Shown here one piece after another: positions 1 to 6,080 of a stretch of 7,982 nucleotides of DNA. The stretch comes from CAYZEZ01 sp964477295 (lineage in GTDB: Bacteria > Bacteroidota > Bacteroidia > Bacteroidales > SM23-62): assembly GCA_964477295.1 (NCBI GenBank), contig CAYZEZ010000225.1:1-7982 (forward strand), given 5' to 3'. How positions within the stretch are numbered: the first letter of the stretch is position 1; each line of letters opens with the position of its first letter. The position numbers and the translations under genes were made by a program. The notes under the pieces are model-generated. The model saw only the letters and a list, made by a program, of their open reading frames with translations. It had not been told where the DNA came from and did not search any database.

Positions 1-104
1 AGCCAGATGGCAAAGCCAGATGGCAAAGCCAGATGGCGAAGCCAGACGGCAAAGCCAGATGGCGAAGCCAGACGGCAAAGCCAGATGGCAAAGTCAGATG
101 GCGA
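1..104. repeat. 13-bp tandem repeat array, about 8 units
   Basis: Eight consecutive 13-base units of the form AGCCAGAYGGCRA fill this stretch, and a partial ninth (AGCCA) follows at 105-109. The array starts at the window edge and may continue outside. Units differ by T/C at position 8 and A/G at position 12; the eighth carries GTCAG instead of GCCAG. Each unit holds a small palindrome, GCCA-GA-TGGC. In a minus-strand transcript the T-to-C variant becomes a G-U pair, so the mini-hairpin survives there. All three plus frames stay open through the array because 13 is not a multiple of 3 and the unit lacks stops, so openness is not evidence of coding. From 110 to 186 I see no gene and no convincing terminator, only a weak CAGG...CCTG inverted repeat near 119-133. 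Confidence 0.9.
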
Positions 105-186
105 AGCCAATGCGCTCGCAGGATTCAAACCTGATTTCTATAACCTGAAAACACCCTTATCCGGGGGACTGAATTCTATTTAAGCT

Positions 187-1281
187 TCAAGTAAATACAC
201 CATCACCATCACCATCCTGAAAATTGAAATCTTCTCCGGCATTTTCCAGCAATTGGTTTGAAATTCCGGTGAACCTGGGAACAGACTTTTTGAAAAGGAC
301 AGGTATCCTTGATTTGAAAAGATGTCCGGCCAGGACATTATTGAAAGTGGTTACATATTTTATCCTTTCACGGATCATGTATGGAACTAAAAATTCTTCA
401 ATGGCATCCAGGTACTTATTATCGATATACAGGTATGGGATCTTTAAATGGCCGTTCCGGTTATTAAGCACCAGAAAAGCAACCGGATGATCCGCTGCAC
501 TGATTAGCACCAATTGCTGCTTAAATTTCTTTGCATGGGAAGTGAAATAATACCTGGATGTGATATTATCGTCCCGTCCTTCCAGTACCCATGGATTATT
601 TATTATCCAGTTCAATTCTTCAGGTCCCCTGGCAGCCAGGTATTTACCACGATTATTCTGAATAACCGAACTCGCCCGGTCGTCGATTTGATCAATAAAC
701 TCCCACGACATACCACCCTTGTCCTTGTGTAATCCGATCCAAACCCTTAACCTGATATTCCAGAAAAGGTTAAACAATCCATCCGTACCCTTCAACAACC
801 ATCTCATCCTGCTTAAAAAATTATACCTTAACGGCAGGAATTCGGCCAGTGCAAGTCGAACATAACCCCTGAAACCCAGCTGTATTCTTGTTTGGAAAAA
901 TTGCATCCGGCTCAGTATCTGATAGGTGTGAGGGGTCATTTCAGAAAACAATACATTATTCTCCCAGTGCCCGAGGAATCTCAGGAAAAGTTGCATGGAT
1001 GCTTCACTGCCCTTCTCAGGATCGGCCCACCAGCAGCTGTTCCATGCCATCCGCTCAATATTTTCAGCAATGGGCTTGTCAGGAAGTGCCCCGATATAGC
1101 CAACGATTTGATCCTGGTCATCATAAGCAATGGTCAGTACAATATCACTTGGTCCGGCTGCTGGATTAACCGACTGGGACCTGGCCCTCTGGGGAGTTAT
1201 GGGAATCACCTTACCGGTCCGGAATTCCTCAGACCGGACGAATGAGACAAGCTGATTTATAGTGATTTCCCTGAATCTCAT
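187..1281 (-). CDS. Uncharacterised protein, possible two-lobed GNAT/FemAB-like acyltransferase (364 aa)
   Basis: I do not recognise this family with certainty. The protein is soluble-looking, with no signal peptide or clear membrane segment. The first part (about residues 46-110) has a GNAT-like run: a strand IVLTIAY, a turn, VGYIGALP, then a WWADPEKGSEASMQLFL segment where a GNAT would have its acyl-CoA loop and helix, but without a clean RxxGxG/A. A Trp/Arg-rich link (about 150-190) leads to a second alpha/beta region (about 210-335, PVAFLVLNN, IPYLYID). Two GNAT-like lobes would fit a FemAB-type fold; this is inference. The C-terminus ends in an Asp-Gly repeat (DGDGDG) encoded by a short GATGGT repeat, possibly a recent extension. 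The ATG lies 2 bases after the carrier-protein stop (TAA AA ATG) with no Shine-Dalgarno, so translation is probably coupled. Position beside the carrier gene suggests it uses or serves the carrier-bound group. Confidence 0.72.
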   Translation of the reverse strand: MRFREITINQLVSFVRSEEFRTGKVIPITPQRARSQSVNPAAGPSDIVLTIAYDDQDQIVGYIGALPDKPIAENIERMAWNSCWWADPEKGSEASMQLFLRFLGHWENNVLFSEMTPHTYQILSRMQFFQTRIQLGFRGYVRLALAEFLPLRYNFLSRMRWLLKGTDGLFNLFWNIRLRVWIGLHKDKGGMSWEFIDQIDDRASSVIQNNRGKYLAARGPEELNWIINNPWVLEGRDDNITSRYYFTSHAKKFKQQLVLISAADHPVAFLVLNNRNGHLKIPYLYIDNKYLDAIEEFLVPYMIRERIKYVTTFNNVLAGHLFKSRIPVLFKKSVPRFTGISNQLLENAGEDFNFQDGDGDGVFT

Positions 1282-1283
1282 TT

Positions 1284-1526
1284 TTAGTTTGACAACCTGA
1301 TCACGGCATGGCAGATATCCGAAACTGTGCGTGTATTTAACAAATCCTTTAGATCGAATCTGATACTGTATTTTTTTTCAACCTCAGATATCAAAATAAC
1401 ATGGTTCAACGAATCCCATTTAGATATATCTTTAGCAGAGGTCTGGTCATCTATTTCCAGTTCTGCATTATCGAAGACTTTCCGGAAAATCTCCTGTACC
1501 TCCTTCTTTACTTCTGTGTAATTCAT
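1284..1526 (-). CDS. Stand-alone acyl carrier protein (80 aa)
   Basis: A small acidic helical protein of normal carrier length. The phosphopantetheine attachment site is seen as WDSLNHV, with Ser39 as the modified residue, preceded by a typical N-terminal helix and followed by a helix-II region (ILISEVEKKYSIRF) and the usual hydrophobic C-terminal helix. The motif is DSLNHV rather than the fatty-acid-synthase DSLD/E form, which points to a specialised carrier, not the housekeeping AcpP. It lies downstream of a stand-alone adenylating enzyme in the same direction, which is the natural loading partner (inference). It needs a phosphopantetheinyl transferase, which is not in the window. It is cut off from the upstream GNAT gene by 321 bases of repeats, so it may have a separate promoter or depend on read-through. 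The start is preceded by a run of seven T and no Shine-Dalgarno. Confidence 0.93.
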   Translation of the reverse strand: MNYTEVKKEVQEIFRKVFDNAELEIDDQTSAKDISKWDSLNHVILISEVEKKYSIRFDLKDLLNTRTVSDICHAVIRLSN

Positions 1527-1583
1527 AATAAAAAAACTCTGGTAAACCGTTGGCTAAAGAGTCTGTGTAAAAACTAGGTTTTT

Positions 1584-1610
1584 AGTCATTCTGAACTTGT
1601 TTCAGAATCT
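1584..1610 (+). repeat. REP-like palindrome 1 (TCATTCTG...CAGAATCT)
   Basis: The sequence TTCTGAaCTTGTtTCAGAA is a hairpin with a TTCTGA/TCAGAA stem, flanked by AGTCA on one side and TCT on the other. I recall closely similar GTCAT-N-CTGAACTTGTTTCAG-N-ATCT sequences as widespread intergenic repeats in Bacteroidota; that is memory and was not searched. It forms a pair with the inverted copy at 1628-1662. Confidence 0.7.
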
Positions 1611-1627
1611 ATAACTAATTGATAATG

Positions 1628-1662
1628 AGATCCTGATCCCGAGTACTCGGGACAGGATGACT
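1628..1662 (-). repeat. REP-like palindrome 2, inverted relative to the first
   Basis: The core CCCGAGTACTCGGG is a perfect 14-base palindrome, extended by TCCTG/CAGGA arms with one bulged A, giving the strongest short hairpin in the window. Read on the minus strand it has the same frame as palindrome 1: AGTCAT-C-CTG at the start and CAG-G-ATCT at the end, with a different loop inside. The two copies face each other across a 17-base AT-rich spacer (1611-1627), the layout of a REPIN or BIME. Confidence 0.75.
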
Positions 1663-1714
1663 ATTATCTGAAAATATTGCTATTTATACACAGCCTCTAT
1701 AGCTAACGGCAATT

Positions 1715-1838
1715 AACCTGCAACCTGCAACCTGCAACCTGCAACGTGCAACCTGCAACCTGCAACCTGCAACTTGTAACTTGCAACCTGCAACCTGCAA
1801 CCTGCAACCTGCAACCTGTAACCTGCAACCTGCAACTT
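1715..1838. repeat. Heptamer tandem repeat (AACCTGC; GCAGGTT on the operon strand), about 17 units
   Basis: Seventeen consecutive 7-base units AACCTGC plus a partial one fill 1715-1838. Variants are few: AACGTGC at 1743, AACTTGT at 1771, AACTTGC at 1778 and AACCTGT at 1813. The array begins 5 bases after the MITE-like element and ends 9 bases before the stop of the upstream GNAT gene. A frame through it (Cys-Arg-Leu-Gln-Val repeated, minus strand) is open only because the 21-base period has no stop; it is not a credible gene. Together with the MITE-like element it fills the whole 321-base gap at 1527-1847. Confidence 0.95.
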
Positions 1839-1847
1839 ATGAATTGC

Positions 1848-2624
1848 TCAGGTAAATTCCTTCCCCACCATCCACAAAATCCCAAATTTACAATATTCCT
1901 TAAATCCCAGTCTCCGGTAAATGTTTTCTCCCATGCCTGATGCATGCAGAATGATGGTTCTGGCCCCTGAGTCAAAACAATTTTCAATGGCAGATACTGT
2001 GACCCGGGTACCATATCCTTTTCCACGGTGTTCCGGCAGGGTTGAGATCATATACAAACCGGCTACCTCATCCTGAAGAAAGGATAAAGCAGTGCAAACC
2101 GGCACATCCGATACAGATCCGGTATACATTTTCATTCCACTTATTCCGCTCATTACCGTTATCATTTCCAGTGACAGACTCTTACTGTTAAACAATGAGG
2201 AATTAACTATTTCCATCCAGTGAGTGAGCTGATCAGAATCGAAAGGATTATTTATGCTAAGATCCGTATCCTGGCCTGACCGGAAGTTAATACCTGTTCT
2301 ATCCAGTGCCATACCTGTCCAGCCGTATATCTCTCTTAATCCGTTCCGGCCGGCCACATCATACCAGGATTCAGCATTTTCAGGCAACCGGTTTACAATT
2401 ATTGAGGGTATCTCCTTTCGTATCATCCTGTTGGCCAGCTTGTTAATATATTCCTTTCTGGTGAGCACATCCAGGTCAATATTAAAAACATAATTGGGCC
2501 ATAAACCATTTGGATTCCTGACCCAGGAATAATATTCTTCCTGTATATATTCAATACCCGCTGCCCTTGCAACAGTGTTATAAAAACCGTATAAATTACC
2601 CTCAATTTTCTGGTTATTATCCAT
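1848..2624 (-). CDS. GNAT-family N-acyltransferase (258 aa)
   Basis: The C-terminal half is a clear GNAT domain. It has the strand AGLYMIST, then the acyl-CoA pyrophosphate loop PEHRGKGYGT (R200-G-K-G-Y-G205, the R/QxxGxG/A motif), a following helix, the strand ARTIILHAS, and the closing N-IYRRLGF segment (about 234-241). The first 150 residues form a separate region with a weak match to the degenerate N-terminal half of double-GNAT proteins. GNAT enzymes move an acyl group from CoA, or sometimes from a carrier protein, to an amine. Here, between an adenylating enzyme and a carrier protein, the carrier-bound acyl or aminoacyl group is a plausible donor (inference). The ATG is 16 bases after the ligase stop with no Shine-Dalgarno, as in its neighbours. 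The gene ends right beside the heptamer array, which touches the 3' end but not the domain. Confidence 0.88.
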   Translation of the reverse strand: MDNNQKIEGNLYGFYNTVARAAGIEYIQEEYYSWVRNPNGLWPNYVFNIDLDVLTRKEYINKLANRMIRKEIPSIIVNRLPENAESWYDVAGRNGLREIYGWTGMALDRTGINFRSGQDTDLSINNPFDSDQLTHWMEIVNSSLFNSKSLSLEMITVMSGISGMKMYTGSVSDVPVCTALSFLQDEVAGLYMISTLPEHRGKGYGTRVTVSAIENCFDSGARTIILHASGMGENIYRRLGFKEYCKFGILWMVGKEFT

Positions 2625-2640
2625 AATAAACTATCAACAA

Positions 2641-4143
2641 TTATGGCAAGAGCTCTTTAAGCCCGGACTTAAGTATTTTTCCACCGGCCGACTTAGGCAT
2701 TTCCTCCAGGAATTGGATGGTGGAAGGGACCATATAATAAGGCAGCTTTGATTCAAGGTACGCCATTAATCCTGCCCTGATCTCTGCTTTCCCTTCTACA
2801 AACAGGTGTATCTGGCTGGTATTTTGTTCATTTAAAATACTGATGGCAGCAATGTTGTTCAATTGAGTGAAATCCCTTGCATGTTTCTCAATTTCCCCTA
2901 ATTCCACGCGGAATCCATCAATCTGAACCTGTTCATCAAGTCGCCCGGCAAAAAGGTAGTCCCCGTCTGCATCCTTTATAACCATGTCGCCTGTCCTGTA
3001 GAAACGTCTTTTTTGTCCCCCCTCCTCATGGATAAAGAAAACAAGTCCATCCTTTTCAGGATCCTTCCAGTAGCCCGGAGTGATCTGATCACCTGACACG
3101 CACAGCTCCCCCTGCACCCCGGTGCCTACCTCTTTTAAATAATTATCTACCACAAGCACACCTGTGCTCCCCAATGGTTTACCAATAGATACAATTCCAT
3201 TAAACACTTTATTGTCCACCTCCCTTTTCCAGTCATATATCAGGCAATTTATAGTGGCTTCAGTAGGTCCGTATACATTCTGGATCCCTGCATTGGGAAC
3301 ACATGCCGACCATTTCGATACCAGGTCATCATTTAATGCCTCGCCACCCAGCAGGCAAAACCTTAATTTCTCAAGCCGGATCTTTTCAAAAAATGGCCTC
3401 AGGTAGGCTATGGTCGAAGGAGGCATCTTGACGAAAGACAATTCCTTCTCCTGCATTAGCTTTAGCGCATACAGGTACTTAATTTCATCCGGTGGCACTG
3501 TATATACACAACCGCCAACTGAAAGGGGAACGGTATAACAATGGACAGATGCATCGAAGGACAGATCATAAATCTGAAGAAAACGGTCATCAGGCTCAAA
3601 GGAATATCCATATGAAATAAAATCATGTACAAACGATCCCAGGTTTTTAATGCTGATAGGCACACCTTTAGGTATGCCGGTACTGCCACTTGTAAAAAGA
3701 AGGTATACTATGTTCTCTGCAGGGAATTCATGCAATTCCAATTTCCCTGACACTGGCGGAAGTGCCTGTGTGGGAATAATTTCCATGTTTAATCCGGTCG
3801 CCGGCAAAAAACTACCTTTATCACTGACAAATGCTATTTCCAGGCCGGCCTGATCGGATATTTGCCTTATCCTGTCGGGTGGATTCTTGGGATTTACCGG
3901 CACAAAAATATTTCCTGTAAACCAGATAGCGAGGATGGAAGCATAGGTGTCAAGGTGATCATCAGTGACCACTCCAATGGTCCTTTGGTACAGGGAAGGA
4001 TCTGCCAGGATCCGGGAGGCAATTGCATTTACCCTTTCGAAAAGATATCCATACGTGAAATACTCTCCACGAATATAAAACGCGTTTTTATCTGAAAATC
4101 GTTCTAAATTGGTATAAATGGTATCGAGGAGCGGGAAATCCAT
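2641..4143 (-). CDS. Stand-alone amino-acid-type adenylation enzyme (AMP-forming ligase, 500 aa)
   Basis: An ANL-superfamily enzyme that makes an acyl- or aminoacyl-AMP and should load it on a carrier thiol. The NRPS-type core motifs are present in order: A3 LLFTSGSTGIPKG (148-160), A4 FDASV (196-200), A5 NVYGPTEAT (289-297), A6 GELCVSG (345-351), A7 FYRTGD (381-386), A8 GRLDEQVQIDGFRVELGEIE (400-419), and A10 PKSAGGKI with the catalytic Lys489. The FDASV motif contains Asp197, at the place of the Asp that holds the substrate amino group in amino-acid-activating domains and in DltA, so the substrate is probably an amino acid. No condensation, carrier or thioesterase domain is fused, and the 500-residue length equals a single A domain. 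DltA-like annotation is likely in databases, but the GGEAL segment lacks the Cys of true DltA and no dltB or dltD is nearby. The start is 8 bases after the deacetylase stop. Confidence 0.92.
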   Translation of the reverse strand: MDFPLLDTIYTNLERFSDKNAFYIRGEYFTYGYLFERVNAIASRILADPSLYQRTIGVVTDDHLDTYASILAIWFTGNIFVPVNPKNPPDRIRQISDQAGLEIAFVSDKGSFLPATGLNMEIIPTQALPPVSGKLELHEFPAENIVYLLFTSGSTGIPKGVPISIKNLGSFVHDFISYGYSFEPDDRFLQIYDLSFDASVHCYTVPLSVGGCVYTVPPDEIKYLYALKLMQEKELSFVKMPPSTIAYLRPFFEKIRLEKLRFCLLGGEALNDDLVSKWSACVPNAGIQNVYGPTEATINCLIYDWKREVDNKVFNGIVSIGKPLGSTGVLVVDNYLKEVGTGVQGELCVSGDQITPGYWKDPEKDGLVFFIHEEGGQKRRFYRTGDMVIKDADGDYLFAGRLDEQVQIDGFRVELGEIEKHARDFTQLNNIAAISILNEQNTSQIHLFVEGKAEIRAGLMAYLESKLPYYMVPSTIQFLEEMPKSAGGKILKSGLKELLP

Positions 4144-4151
4144 AGTTAACT

Positions 4152-5180
4152 TTATCTTCGAATAATATTCCTGCCTATCATTGCCTTGAGCAGGTAGTAA
4201 ATATACTCACCCTTCAGGAAAATCCTCGCACCGGTTTTTGTCATGTCCATTGGGATCCGCTGAAAATGAAACGGGTAAAGGTCGCGCTTCATTCCGGCTG
4301 TGCCGAAGCTCATGTCCACCATGGGTTTTTTCAAACTGAAGATCCTGTCAAAGAAAGAGCTATCCACTCCCACATCTGTAAATGGAAATGCAAAATATTT
4401 GTATTCCAGTTTCAGTTTCTTTTTTATCCATTGTACACTATCCTTCAACTCCTGTACCTGTTCTTCCTGGCTCAAAGTTGCAAATAACGGATGACTCATG
4501 CTGTGCGATCCGATCTCGAATCCATGATCTTTTATTCTTATTAATTGTTTCGTCGACAAATAGGGCTTTTTGATATTTAAAAAGGTATCAAAATCAACCT
4601 CCACTATTTCGGCCAGGGTCTTTATAAAAGCCTTGTCCTTATGACTGACAGTCAGCACTGCTTTCCTGAGCGAGTCCTTGTTATCATAGGAAGCATCAAG
4701 ACGCGAACTGATTAACTCAAGCAAACTCACAGGGTAACCATGTTTCTCCAGCCGGTCAATGATCATGCTGGCCTTGTATTTGTAAAACAGCTTTTTATTG
4801 TCGATAAATGAAGGATTGATAAAAAATGTGGCAGGCACTCCCTTGCTGATTAGTATCGGTACAATTACATCGTTCACTTCACGAAGACCATCATCAAAGG
4901 AAAGCACAATGGCAGGTTTATTAAGCTTTCTTCTACCGAGCGATGATTCATACCAATCTGACATGCTAACAGGCTCGTATTTAGAAAGAAAATATTCCAG
5001 GTCCTTTATGAACCTCTTTTTTGTTTTTACGGCATACAGGTGCTTGAGGTGCGGGAGGTCCTCATCGCTTACGGCATGATAAAAAGGGAATATATCTCTG
5101 AAGCCGGTAATGCTGCGGATAAGCTTTAAGGGGATCCAGCTTCCGGTTATACCCAGTATATTTTTAAATGTTATCCTCAT
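4152..5180 (-). CDS. Polysaccharide deacetylase, NodB-homology domain (342 aa)
   Basis: A carbohydrate esterase 4-type enzyme, expected to remove N- or O-acetyl groups from a polysaccharide. NodB motif 1 is LSFDDG (93-98; Asp96 catalytic base, Asp97 metal ligand) and motif 2 is HSMSH (226-230; two metal-binding His). The third region reads FAFPFTD (263-269) without the usual Arg of RxPxG, as in PgaB/IcaB-like branches. A FHFQRIP segment (304-310) may be the late motif. An FYHAVSD stretch (33-39) precedes the domain, and about 60 residues are inserted between motifs 1 and 2. There is no clear signal peptide; the N-terminus is only mildly hydrophobic, so a cytoplasmic or membrane-associated location is open. 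The start is fixed by an in-frame TGA three codons upstream, with GAGGA close before it. That TGA is the stop of the preceding gene, which is in the same frame. Confidence 0.92.
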   Translation of the reverse strand: MRITFKNILGITGSWIPLKLIRSITGFRDIFPFYHAVSDEDLPHLKHLYAVKTKKRFIKDLEYFLSKYEPVSMSDWYESSLGRRKLNKPAIVLSFDDGLREVNDVIVPILISKGVPATFFINPSFIDNKKLFYKYKASMIIDRLEKHGYPVSLLELISSRLDASYDNKDSLRKAVLTVSHKDKAFIKTLAEIVEVDFDTFLNIKKPYLSTKQLIRIKDHGFEIGSHSMSHPLFATLSQEEQVQELKDSVQWIKKKLKLEYKYFAFPFTDVGVDSSFFDRIFSLKKPMVDMSFGTAGMKRDLYPFHFQRIPMDMTKTGARIFLKGEYIYYLLKAMIGRNIIRR

Positions 5181-5186
5181 CCATCC

Positions 5187-6080
5187 TCATTTAAGAACAA
5201 TATTCAGCGGGAAAGCAGACTTTCTTATCCGGGTATAATCGTTCCTTGTAGCGCCAAAGCCTTCAAAGAAACGGGCTACCCCGGGAATCATTGATCCTTC
5301 AAAATCAAGGACTAACGGGACTTCTGAATTATTTTTTATAAAGTCATCCACCAGGCTGAACATTGCCCTGAGTTCTTTTCCCGCGTCATCGGAAACCGAA
5401 TTAAGGTAGATCCTCCTGGTTTTTGAAAATGCCCAGACCACTGCTGCACAAAGCTGGCTGCCACTAAAGGCCCCCCATATCTCTCCATTCTGATTATCAG
5501 CCAGAAAAGAGAAAATATTAATTAACCTGGCCTCATAATCCTTATCCTTCAGATTCTCATTACACTTTCTCTTAAATGCCATAAATGCATCCGTATCAAT
5601 TCTTTTCAGCTGCAATGAGTGATCTTCAGATTTATGTATGTTCCTCTTCGTATTAGTTGAATAGCCATCCTTTATAACTGTATAAGGTGCAGAAAGGTTC
5701 AGCTCATAGTTTATTCGATACATTGATTTGAATCCGCGGGCTGAAAAGGTATTCGACGCATTCAGATTAATATCAACATGTTTGAACCTTTCCGGGATAG
5801 CATTTAAAAACTCACTTAATTGCTGAACGCCAGGCTCATCCGCTGTGAATAATCCTAGTTGCTGCGTAAGAAAGGGTTGAAAAACATAATGAATGCCAAA
5901 TTTCAGGTTCCAGGTGACAGGAAAAACTGCCTGGTAGTCACCATCAATGATTCCATCCCAGTTACTGGCTGTCAGATCAAGGTACCATGAATAGGGATAG
6001 ATTGTCTCAAAACAGGAGTGGGCAATGCATTCGTCCCACTTGGTCCTGTCGATATACCTGTTCTGAATGTACTCAGGCAT
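5187..6080 (-). CDS. FemAB/GNAT-type acyltransferase (297 aa)
   Basis: The protein resembles FemAB-related, GNAT-fold transferases found in cell-envelope and exopolysaccharide loci. The central YSTNTKRNIHKSE segment (140-152) matches the YS-x-x-x-R/K-R-N-I/V-R/K-K helix start common in this group. A second lobe follows with GEIWGAF, AAVVWAF and RRIYLNSVS (about 199-230), and near the C-terminus comes LDFEGSMIPGVARFFEGFGA (258-277), a typical closing motif. Relatives add amino acids to peptidoglycan or acyl groups to glycans; the acceptor here is unknown. I chose the ATG at 6080-6078: it overlaps the upstream stop as ATGCCTGA (8 bases), a standard coupled arrangement. A longer reading from 6176 would be the upstream gene's sequence in another frame. 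No signal peptide, so it probably acts in the cytoplasm. Confidence 0.85.
   Translation of the reverse strand: MPEYIQNRYIDRTKWDECIAHSCFETIYPYSWYLDLTASNWDGIIDGDYQAVFPVTWNLKFGIHYVFQPFLTQQLGLFTADEPGVQQLSEFLNAIPERFKHVDINLNASNTFSARGFKSMYRINYELNLSAPYTVIKDGYSTNTKRNIHKSEDHSLQLKRIDTDAFMAFKRKCNENLKDKDYEARLINIFSFLADNQNGEIWGAFSGSQLCAAVVWAFSKTRRIYLNSVSDDAGKELRAMFSLVDDFIKNNSEVPLVLDFEGSMIPGVARFFEGFGATRNDYTRIRKSAFPLNIVLK

Larger units (their letters stand above)
1547..1709. mobile_element. 163-bp MITE/REPIN-like element with nested inverted repeats
   Basis: The ends form imperfect terminal inverted repeats: 1547-1577 (starting CCGTTGGCTAAAGAG) pairs with 1680-1709 read on the other strand (starting CCGTTAGCTATAGAG), about 26 of 30 positions matching with one gap. 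Both carry CTGTGTA followed by an A-rich run, reminiscent of the TGTGTAAA ends of some IS256-family elements (recalled, not tested). Inside are two REP-like hairpins in opposite orientation (listed separately). The element encodes nothing. It lies between the GNAT gene and the carrier gene. I see no clear target-site duplication outside the ends. As RNA from the operon strand it would fold into one long branched hairpin, so it could affect read-through or transcript stability. No transposase or RAYT gene is in the window. Confidence 0.75.

Noticed and set aside
1..104. CRISPR array
   Set aside because: Units are 13 bases with no spacers; the heptamer array at 1715-1838 fails for the same reason.
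1..183. Plus-strand frame open from the window edge to TAA at 181, possibly the end of a convergent gene
   Set aside because: All three plus frames are open through the 13-bp repeats, and the unique part (about 25 residues) shows no recognisable domain.
888..1245. Plus-strand open frames over the 364-residue gene
   Set aside because: They are shadows of the minus-strand gene, which has the carrier gene coupled to it and sensible protein composition.
1530..1577. Intrinsic terminator made by the MITE stem and the T7 run before the carrier gene
   Set aside because: Ten bases separate the stem from the T-run, and the run directly precedes the carrier start codon.
1703..2026. Minus-strand open frame rich in Cys-Arg-Leu-Gln-Val repeats
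   Set aside because: It is the heptamer array read in frame and then the GNAT gene in the wrong frame; the protein repeat follows from a 21-base period without stops.
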